Assembly (NCBI GenBank): GCA_002779345.1
Contig: PEWW01000077.1
Span: forward strand, 1 to 9,528
Direction of reading: 5' to 3'
Length of the DNA stretch: 9,528 nucleotides
DNA from: Candidatus Omnitrophica bacterium CG07_land_8_20_14_0_80_50_8
Lineage (GTDB): Bacteria > Omnitrophota > Gorgyraeia > 2-02-FULL-51-18
The notes under the pieces were generated by a model. That model made no database searches, was not told where the DNA came from, and saw only the letters and a list, made by a program, of their open reading frames with translations. A program made the position numbers and the translations under genes. Below, piece by piece: positions 4,223 through 9,528 of this stretch. Position 1 is the stretch's first letter; every line of letters starts with the position of its first letter.

Positions 4223-6041
4223 GAAGAGCCTCCTATTTAAAATAGGTGTCCTCTTAACAGCCGCATTGGTGGTTTTTTACCAGCCCTCCTTGTATGCCGA
4301 AGACGGGTCTGTAGCCGCAGACAATGCTTCACCCACCGATTCCTCCTCCGCGGAAAAAGCGCCGGCAGCCGACGCCGCCGCCGACGAAAATTCATCCGTT
4401 GCTCCGCAAGGTAGTTTTACGAGCTTTTCCGGTTCCGGGGTCCCCGCCGACCAGCAGATTCAGCCCGGCAGTCTGGGGCTGAATGAAAAAGTGTCTCTTG
4501 ATTTGAGAAATATCGAAGTCTCCGACGCGATACGTTTTGTCGCGCAAAAAGGAGGACTGAATCTTGCCGTCTCAAAGAACGTCTCAGGCCGCGTCCAGCT
4601 CTTGTTGAACGATGTGCCGGTCGGTGATATTTTAGACATTATTTTAATCACAAACCAGCTGGCCTATGAGAAACGCGGGGACATTTATTACATCATGACA
4701 GAAACCGAATTTAAGGAACGGTTCGGAAGAAAGTTCTCGGACACTCGCAAAATAAAAGTATTTCGGTTAAAATATGCCATACCGGATCAGGCGTTCGCGC
4801 TGTTTGAAATTTTAAAAAGTGAAATCGGCCGTCTTCTGGTCGACCCGGAGTCCGGCACGGTACTCGTGATGGACGCGCAGGAGAACATTGACCGCATGCA
4901 GTCTGCGCTCGACGGACTTGAGCAAAAAAGAAGTATCAAGGTCTATAGCTTGAAATACGCGAAGGCGTTGGACGTAGAGACACGCCTGAAGGCACAGCTG
5001 GATAATAAGAAGGTCGGTTTGATCAGCGCGGACGAGCGCACCAATCAGGTGATCGTTGAAACGTTGTCCGAAAGAATGGAAGATATCGACAACCTAGTCC
5101 GGTTGCTTGACGCGAAAACCAAAGAAGTGCTGATCGACGCCAAAATTATCAAAATCACGATGACCAACGATCTTCACACCGAGATCAAATGGGAAGGTTT
5201 GGAAGGCAAGCTTACGCAATACGGAAACATGTTTTGGAGCAATCACCCCTTTAGCCCCGTCGCGCGGGCAGGTCAAAGCTTTGTGGAAAATTTCACGACC
5301 ATTGCTCCTACGGCAAATCCTCCGGCCGGATCCAAAAACGCGCTGACGGAGAATTTGTTCTTAGGCCTGGTAGACGGGAACAATTCTTTTGAGGTGCTCA
5401 TTAATTTCCTAAGGACACTGGGCGAAGCCAAGCTTCTTTCCAATCCAAAACTGGCTGTCGTAAATAATCAAGAAGCCAAGATCCACGTGGGGCAAAAGCA
5501 GGCCTATGTGACGACCACGACCACGACCGGATCCAATACGACCACGACGGCTGAAGCGGTCACGTTCGTGGATGTGGGCATTCAATTGGCCGTGACTCCG
5601 ACCATCAACGACGATGGGTTTGTGACGATGAAGATCAAACCGGAGGTATCCAGCGTTGTCGATACGTTGACGACGCCCAGCGGCAACAAAATTCCGATCA
5701 TTGACAGCTCTTTGGCTGAGACTTCGGTGATGGTAAAGGATGGCGTGTCCATCATTATCGGCGGCTTAAGGAGGGACGAAGACGTCGTGACCAGGAAGAA
5801 GATCCCGATCCTTGGGGACCTGCCGCTTCTAGGCGCGCCGTTCAATTCCACGACCAGCAAAAAGTCGCACACGGAACTCTTGATCCTCATCACGCCGCAT
5901 ATCGTTTACGGGGACGATGTTATGACGGGTGAGAGAAAAGCGGCAGACCGCCCCTACATGACGTATTCGGATTATGGCGCGGTCAACCCGGGCGGCGGCA
6001 AAGACACGGTCGTAAAGACGCCTCCGGTGGTGCACTCATGA
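4221..6041 (+). CDS. gspD: Secretin, GspD/PilQ family outer-membrane channel
   Basis: This 606-residue protein would form the multimeric outer-membrane gate of a type II secretion or type IV pilus system. In order: a Sec signal peptide (MKSLLFKIG, hydrophobic core, cleavage probably after SLYA, about residue 26), an Ala/Ser-rich linker, a short secretin/TonB-type domain from LNEKVSLDLRNIEV (about 87), and two N-domains (KVFRLKYAIPDQAFALFEIL and KVYSLKYAKALDVETRLKAQ). The C-terminal secretin core (about 385-562) has SNPKLAVVNNQEAKIHVGQ, VDVGIQLAVTPTINDDG, IIIGGLRRDED, KKIPILGDLPLLGAPF and LLILITPHIV. A threonine-rich loop (ACG/ACC codons, 5511-5550) lies where gate or cap loops occur. I take ATG 4221 as the start because it begins the signal peptide. 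GTG 4218 is the position used in the other element copies, and ATG 4149 would add 24 residues before the signal. The stop overlaps the next ATG. Type II is favoured by the GspA/GspC-like neighbours. Confidence 0.92.
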   Translation: MKSLLFKIGVLLTAALVVFYQPSLYAEDGSVAADNASPTDSSSAEKAPAADAAADENSSVAPQGSFTSFSGSGVPADQQIQPGSLGLNEKVSLDLRNIEVSDAIRFVAQKGGLNLAVSKNVSGRVQLLLNDVPVGDILDIILITNQLAYEKRGDIYYIMTETEFKERFGRKFSDTRKIKVFRLKYAIPDQAFALFEILKSEIGRLLVDPESGTVLVMDAQENIDRMQSALDGLEQKRSIKVYSLKYAKALDVETRLKAQLDNKKVGLISADERTNQVIVETLSERMEDIDNLVRLLDAKTKEVLIDAKIIKITMTNDLHTEIKWEGLEGKLTQYGNMFWSNHPFSPVARAGQSFVENFTTIAPTANPPAGSKNALTENLFLGLVDGNNSFEVLINFLRTLGEAKLLSNPKLAVVNNQEAKIHVGQKQAYVTTTTTTGSNTTTTAEAVTFVDVGIQLAVTPTINDDGFVTMKIKPEVSSVVDTLTTPSGNKIPIIDSSLAETSVMVKDGVSIIIGGLRRDEDVVTRKKIPILGDLPLLGAPFNSTTSKKSHTELLILITPHIVYGDDVMTGERKAADRPYMTYSDYGAVNPGGGKDTVVKTPPVVHS

Positions 6042-7141
6042 ACCTTCAGCTGATCACCCATACACTGCAGAAATTGCGATCGATGATAAAACTTCCGTCC
6101 TTGATCCTGATCGCCGCGGTTCCGCTGGCGTCCCTGGCGGGGGCCTCCCTTTTGGCTAAACACAACGAAAAGAACATCGATAAGAAGTACCTTCAGATGG
6201 CCGTCAAATACGACCGGATGGACAAGGCGGATCAGGAATTGAAGAAAAAGTATGACAATTTAGAAGCGGACCGAAATAACATATTGGAACAAACGAAGAG
6301 TCTTCTGGCCCAGAAGGCGAATGTCGAAGAGCTCAAGCGGTCCCTCGAGGATACGCAGAAAGCCAACGAGATCGTGTCCTTGCAAAAAGATAAATTGCAC
6401 CAGGAAAACGAGAGGCTTAGGACTGAGCGGGAAATGCTGGCGGAAAACTTTAACCGGTTAAAAGAATCCTTTGACGGCCTGGTGGAAAAGCAGAAGGCCC
6501 TATTGAAGGAATCCGAGAGCTTAAAGACCCAGCTGCAGGGGAAGGTGGAGAACAGTGTGCAGTTCAAGAAAGTCGATGGCGAGAATAAGGCGCTTAAAGT
6601 AAATATTAAAAATTTGAATGACACAATAAAAATATTGAACAACCAACTCAAAAAAGCCGAGGACCGGATAAAGAAGATCAATGGCAGGGATGTGAAGTTC
6701 GGGCAACAGCTAGAGGCCGCCCGAAAGAGTTTGAGGCAGGTCGTCGCCGAGAAGGAGCGGCTGATCAAGGTCAACCAAGATATGAATAAAGCGGTCGCGG
6801 TGGCGCCCGACCGGTTCAGGAATATGGCCGAGGAAAACAAGAAGCTTCTCTCGGAAACGGCTGAAATGCACTACAACTTGGGTGTTTTTTATACCGAAAA
6901 CAAAAAATACACGATCGCGGTCAAAGAATTTCAGCGGGCGCTCGATTTTAATCCCAACAACGCGAAAGTTCACTACAATCTGGGGTATCTCTATTCTGAG
7001 GAATTTGATAGGCATGACGAGGCGCTGGCGCACTTTAAGCGGTTTTTGGAGATAGATCCGAACTCCAAAGAATCCAATGAGGTGCGAAGCTATATGCTCG
7101 TCAGGCAGACGTACGGGGACAAAATCGCCAACACAAAATAA
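6038..7141 (+). CDS. Membrane-anchored coiled-coil protein with C-terminal TPR repeats
   Basis: I do not recognise a named family. The 367-residue protein has one membrane segment near the N-terminus (about 18-38, LPSLILIAAVPLASLAGASLL), then a long Lys/Glu/Leu-rich coiled coil (about 45-275). Two tetratricopeptide repeats follow: MHYNLGVFYTENKKYTIAVK with RALDFNPN, and VHYNLGYLYSEEFDRHDEAL with FLEIDPN, ending near 342. The layout suggests a periplasm-facing tether or scaffold, and the position behind the secretin (ATGA overlap at 6038-6041) suggests a role with the secretion machine; that is context only. Start ATG 6038 has GGTGG (6026-6030) upstream. ATG 6083 is an alternative that would leave a shorter N-terminus before the membrane segment, with no better ribosome site. 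No terminator hairpin follows the stop. Confidence 0.82.
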   Translation: MNLQLITHTLQKLRSMIKLPSLILIAAVPLASLAGASLLAKHNEKNIDKKYLQMAVKYDRMDKADQELKKKYDNLEADRNNILEQTKSLLAQKANVEELKRSLEDTQKANEIVSLQKDKLHQENERLRTEREMLAENFNRLKESFDGLVEKQKALLKESESLKTQLQGKVENSVQFKKVDGENKALKVNIKNLNDTIKILNNQLKKAEDRIKKINGRDVKFGQQLEAARKSLRQVVAEKERLIKVNQDMNKAVAVAPDRFRNMAEENKKLLSETAEMHYNLGVFYTENKKYTIAVKEFQRALDFNPNNAKVHYNLGYLYSEEFDRHDEALAHFKRFLEIDPNSKESNEVRSYMLVRQTYGDKIANTK

Positions 7142-7152
7142 CACATTTTTTC

Positions 7153-7180
7153 TTGACTTTTAAATCTCAAAAAATAAAAT
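7153..7180 (+). promoter_or_regulatory. Sigma70-type promoter of the ABC transporter operon
   Basis: TTGACT (7153-7158), a 16-base spacer and TAAAAT (7175-7180) form a good housekeeping promoter in the short AT-rich gap after the TPR gene. The predicted transcript start near 7187 is only about 5 bases before leader element copy 3. The element would therefore form the very 5' end of the mRNA, and its leader ORF would be nearly leaderless. Confidence 0.65.
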
Positions 7181-7191
7181 AAAGTTCATAT

Positions 7192-7308
7192 ATGACCCCA
7201 CCGCCTCCTTTTATGTTGAAAGAACAAACGAATCCACTTTTGGTGGATTCGAGCGCCGCTTGTCTTATTTTTGTAGTTTTAACGGCGCAAAAAGAGGTGG
7301 TGGGGTGA
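7192..7308 (+). CDS. Leader peptide ORF in element copy 3 (38 residues)
   Basis: ATG 7192 to TGA 7306 encodes 38 residues opening MTPPPPFM and closing AACLIFVVLTAQKEVVG. Its stop overlaps the GTG start (7305) of the ABC ATPase as GTGA. It aligns with the leader ORF at 2565-2648 at both ends, and the extra 33 bases, which include an added hairpin, keep the frame. Leu codons differ silently between copies (TTG/CTT and CTC/TTA). No Shine-Dalgarno precedes 7192, so it would need leaderless or near-leaderless initiation from the promoter at 7153-7180. The function is unknown; translational coupling to the ABC gene is the simplest idea. Confidence 0.5.
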   Translation: MTPPPPFMLKEQTNPLLVDSSAACLIFVVLTAQKEVVG

Positions 7309-7310
7309 TA
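7192..7310 (+). promoter_or_regulatory. Start-codon leader element, copy 3 (before the ABC ATPase)
   Basis: ACCCCACCGCCTC (7195-7207) pairs with GAGGTGGTGGGGT (7294-7306) over 13 bp with one G-U. This buries the GAGG ribosome site and the G and T of the GTG at 7305. Beyond a G-G mismatch, TAT (7191-7193) can also pair with ATA (7308-7310). Inside are CGAATCCAC/GTGGATTCG (7229-7237/7243-7251, 9 bp) and GCGCCG/CGGCGC (7253-7258/7283-7288), then an AAAAA linker. The arrangement of outer stem, hairpin, GC hairpin, A-linker, ribosome site and start codon is the same as in copy 1. This copy has its own promoter and forms the 5' UTR, the usual place for a riboswitch or leader-peptide regulator. Confidence 0.74.
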
Positions 7311-8258
7311 GAAGCTAAACAGCTAGTCATGTGTTACGGCTCTACCCGCGCGCTGAACCAGGTCTCTTTCAAGATCAACCCAAATGAGATCGTCGGGCTC
7401 TTAGGCCCTAACGGCGCCGGCAAGACCACCCTCATGCGGATCTTGACGACTTTTATTTATCCGACGCAAGGCACGGCGGTGGTGAATGGATTCGACATCT
7501 TAAAAGACCCTTTGAATGCCCGAAAAAGCCTGGGCTACCTGCCCGAATCGCCTCCTCTTTACACCGACATGCGCGTGGATGAATTCATCGGTTTCATCGG
7601 GCGGGCGAGGGGGCTCTCCGGTGCTTATTATAGGGAAAGAAAAGATTGGGTTGTTGAGGCCTGCGGAATTTCAACGGTTTGGAAACACACTATCAATGAA
7701 TTGTCGCTGGGTTTCAGACAACGCGTCGGCTTGGCGCAGGCGTTGCTTCATGACCCCAAGGTGGTTATTTTAGACGAACCTACCTCGGGCCTGGACCCGG
7801 TGCAGATCATAGGGATAAGGAACCTTATCCAAGAGCTTTCCAAGACCAAGACCATCCTTTTTTCGACGCACATTTTGCAGGAGGCTTCGGCGGTTTCTCA
7901 TCGGATATTGATCATCAATCAGGGCCGTTTGGTCGTGGAAGGAACGCCGACGGAGCTTCGCGCCGCGAACGTTAAAAAAGAGGAACTTTTCCGTTTGACC
8001 CTCGACGCGAATAAAGCCGAGGTCGAGGCCGCGTTTTTATCGATCCCTTCCGTAAAACGAATCGTATTTCAGGAAGAATACCAGGGGTCTCCGCGTTTTC
8101 TTATAGCCGCTCATGCGTACACTGACGTCGTCAAGGCCGTCAATGAAGTTATCCGCGCGAGGAATTGGACGCTCAAGGAGCTGTCCCGCCAAGAACCGTC
8201 GCTTGAAGAGGTTTTTCTGGACACTTTTAGGAAGTCGGACAAGAAGGAAAAAAATTAG
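7305..8258 (+). CDS. ABC transporter ATP-binding protein (GldA/NatA-like)
   Basis: The cytoplasmic ATPase of an ABC-2 type exporter, 317 residues from GTG 7305 (MIEAKQLVMCYGSTRALNQVSF). Visible are Walker A GPNGAGKT (about 34-41), Q-loop region GYLPESPPLY, signature LSLGFRQRVGLAQAL (from about 133; LSLGF in place of LSGGQ, usual in this group), Walker B VVILDEP (about 153-159) with the D-loop SGLD, and the switch His in FSTHIL. A C-terminal extension after about 210 (RLVVEGTPTEL onward, ending LKELSRQEPSLEEVFLDTFRK) is the accessory domain common in such ATPases. The start is set by the leader element: GAGG at 7294-7297 lies 7 nt upstream, and GTG overlaps the leader ORF stop. The adjacent permease/GldG fusion completes the transporter. 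The substrate is unknown. Confidence 0.93.
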   Translation: MIEAKQLVMCYGSTRALNQVSFKINPNEIVGLLGPNGAGKTTLMRILTTFIYPTQGTAVVNGFDILKDPLNARKSLGYLPESPPLYTDMRVDEFIGFIGRARGLSGAYYRERKDWVVEACGISTVWKHTINELSLGFRQRVGLAQALLHDPKVVILDEPTSGLDPVQIIGIRNLIQELSKTKTILFSTHILQEASAVSHRILIINQGRLVVEGTPTELRAANVKKEELFRLTLDANKAEVEAAFLSIPSVKRIVFQEEYQGSPRFLIAAHAYTDVVKAVNEVIRARNWTLKELSRQEPSLEEVFLDTFRKSDKKEKN

Positions 8259-8259
8259 C

Positions 8260-9528
8260 ATGGGGAACTTTGTCACGATCTTTAGGCGCGAGCTCGGCGC
8301 CTATTTTAATTCCGCGATCGCTTATATCTTCCTGATCGTTTTCATTTTATTTGCCGACGGTTTGTTCATGCTTCAGTTTTTCCAGATCGGCAAAGCTGAC
8401 ATGAGGATGTTTTTCGGCTCACTGCCGTTTATCCTCACGATCTTCGTGCCGGCCATCTCTATGCGTTTATGGGCGGAAGACAGACGAGGAAATACCTTTG
8501 AGCTTTTGTTGACGTTTCCCATGAGGCCGACGGAGTTGGTGCTTGGCAAGTTTTTTGCGAGTTTTGTTTTTTATCTTTTCGCCCTGGCGTCGACTCTGAC
8601 GATCCCCGTGATGCTTCAGTGGATAGGCCATGCGGATCCCGGGCCGATCCTGGGCGGATATTTGTCTGCGGCGCTTATGGGCGGCGTGTTCCTGGCGCTG
8701 GGAATATTCATTTCAGGTTTGTGCAAAGACCAGATCATCGCGTTTATTCTGACGATGCTTTCTTCATTCGCGTTGTTTTTTGTGGGGACGGATCTGGCGG
8801 CATCGGCCCTCGACGGTTGGATCACGGGTTTTGGCAGTTTTATAAAGGCTTATGTCGGCCTCGCGAGCCATCTGGGAAGTCTCAGCAAAGGCGTGATTGA
8901 TCTCGGGGACGTCGCTTATTTTTTAATTGTCGGCTTTGTGTTTTTATTCCTCAACGGTCTGTCGCTGGAAGGCCGTTTTCGGCCAAAGGCCAAGCTTGTA
9001 TTCTCGTCGGCCGTGGCCGTGTGCGCCGTTTCAACGGTTCTCGTCAACTGGCTGATCCATGATCTGCCGCTAGGCAGGGTGGATACCACTGAAGGCCAGT
9101 TTTATACGATTTCAGAGGCTTCCTCAAAAATTCTAAAGACGCTCAAGGCGCCCGTGCAAATCAAACTTTATATCTCGCCGGTGGAGTCCATGCCGACGGC
9201 GCTTAAGACGCTTGAGCGTGAGGTGACCGACAAATTGGATGAGCTGAAAGTCTCCTCGAACGGCAAACTGGATTACCGCGTGATCCATCTGGAGCCCGCG
9301 GAGAAGGAGGACGAGACCTCCAGGGAAAAATTGAAGAATGAGGGTGTGGCTCCGTTCCAGGTGGAGTCCGTGCAAAAAGACGAAGTCGGCGTCAAACTCA
9401 TCTATTCGACCCTCGTCATTGAATATAAAGAAAAAACCCAGGAAGTGATCCCCCGGATCGTGCCGCAAGCCATTCAGGACCTCGAATACCAGCTTTTGTC
9501 GCGTATTTACAAGATGACGCTCGAAGAG
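8260..9528 (+). CDS. ABC-2 permease fused to GldG-like periplasmic domain (3'-truncated by window end)
   Basis: The frame from ATG 8260 stays open for 423 codons to the window end. Residues 1-240 are a GldF-type ABC-2 permease with about six membrane segments (for example 16-38, 98-120, 159-182, 220-237), including MRLWAEDRRGNTFELLLTFPM, a typical loop of this family. A further membrane segment (about 247-267, LVFSSAVAVCAVSTVLVNWLI) leads into GRVDTTEGQFYTISEASSKILKTLKAPVQIKLYISP. That is the hallmark start of the GldG/ABC auxiliary domain, and it continues to the end. In Flavobacterium, GldF and GldG are separate proteins; here they form one chain. GAAGGA (8243-8248) precedes the start, which begins one base after the ATPase stop. 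It pairs with the ATPase to make an exporter of unknown substrate. The GldG part is incomplete here. Confidence 0.9.
   Translation, partial: MGNFVTIFRRELGAYFNSAIAYIFLIVFILFADGLFMLQFFQIGKADMRMFFGSLPFILTIFVPAISMRLWAEDRRGNTFELLLTFPMRPTELVLGKFFASFVFYLFALASTLTIPVMLQWIGHADPGPILGGYLSAALMGGVFLALGIFISGLCKDQIIAFILTMLSSFALFFVGTDLAASALDGWITGFGSFIKAYVGLASHLGSLSKGVIDLGDVAYFLIVGFVFLFLNGLSLEGRFRPKAKLVFSSAVAVCAVSTVLVNWLIHDLPLGRVDTTEGQFYTISEASSKILKTLKAPVQIKLYISPVESMPTALKTLEREVTDKLDELKVSSNGKLDYRVIHLEPAEKEDETSREKLKNEGVAPFQVESVQKDEVGVKLIYSTLVIEYKEKTQEVIPRIVPQAIQDLEYQLLSRIYKMTLEE

Noticed and set aside
5511..5550. ACGACC tandem run as a microsatellite or CRISPR-like repeat
   Set aside because: It encodes a Thr-rich loop inside the secretin in frame and is short. 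Such loops are common in secretin gate regions.
6020..6040. GGTGGTG before the TPR gene start as a fourth leader element
   Set aside because: There is no matching CCCCACC arm upstream, no GC hairpin, and the spacing to the ATG differs. It is probably chance within the secretin 3' coding sequence.
6232..6840. Long minus-strand open frame of 202 codons opposite the coiled-coil gene
   Set aside because: Its composition (Ser, Phe, Leu, Arg) is what the antisense of a Lys/Glu-rich coiled coil gives; it has no recognisable motif and lies over a clearly real gene.
7142..7152. T-run after the TPR gene as a rho-independent terminator
   Set aside because: No GC-rich hairpin precedes the T-run, so there is no intrinsic terminator signature.
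2565..7310. The three elements as insertion remnants (MITE-like), since the ends form imperfect terminal inverted repeats of about 15 bp
   Set aside because: I see no target-site duplications, and all three end at precisely the same position relative to a start codon, with a compensatory change at the start-codon pair. Mobility is not excluded but explains less than a leader function.

Overview
The window reads as one end of a contig from a Gram-negative, probably uncultivated bacterium. It carries a secretin with a Gram-negative-type signal peptide, a type II secretion (T2SS) assembly cassette, lipid-linked polysaccharide genes and a GldA/GldFG-type ABC exporter. Base composition is moderate, TTG and GTG starts are used beside ATG, and genes are tightly coupled. 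A candidate phylum such as Omnitrophota would fit, but that is inference only; there is no rRNA or marker gene. Every gene is on the + strand.

Layout. 1-118 is a perfect 50-bp fold-back inverted repeat, almost certainly an amplification or assembly artefact at the contig end. 70-540 is the C-terminal part of a GT4 glycosyltransferase. 658-1824 is a polyprenyl-phosphate sugar-1-phosphate transferase (WecA/TagO family), and 1821-2180 is a mannose-6-phosphate isomerase type II-like cupin; these form a polysaccharide block. 2181-2314 is a regulatory intergenic region with three CAAGATTA repeats, a strong sigma70-like promoter and a 28-bp dyad, driving a short MerR-like regulator (2315-2563). Next come a GspA/ExeA-like AAA ATPase, a GspC/GspB-like membrane protein, a secretin and a coiled-coil TPR protein (to 7141). 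After a second promoter come an ABC ATPase (7305-8258) and an ABC permease fused to a GldG-like domain, which runs off the window end.

Most unusual content. Three copies of one structured element (2565-2648, 4149-4222, 7192-7310) sit exactly on the start codons of the GspA-like ATPase, the secretin and the ABC ATPase. Each begins ATGAYCCCACC and ends GGTGGTGGGRTGA, so the ends pair into a 10-13 bp stem that buries the Shine-Dalgarno region and the start codon. Each also holds internal GC-rich hairpins. Where the start codon changes from ATG to GTG, the opposing base changes from T to C, keeping the pair. Copies 1 and 3 each contain a complete small ORF whose stop TGA overlaps the downstream start codon. 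The two peptides share the C-terminal pattern AAxLxFxVLxAQKEVVG, with synonymous changes at two Leu codons, and keep frame despite a 33-nt length difference. This looks like a family of leader-peptide/RNA-structure elements coupling translation to the downstream gene. I cannot match it to a named family.

The first copy has a further oddity. The well-placed ATG of the GspA-like gene is followed by four codons, an in-frame TGA, an abutting GTG, and then the intact protein.

Coupling is a theme: ATGA/TTGA/GTGA overlaps or short overlaps link most adjacent genes.
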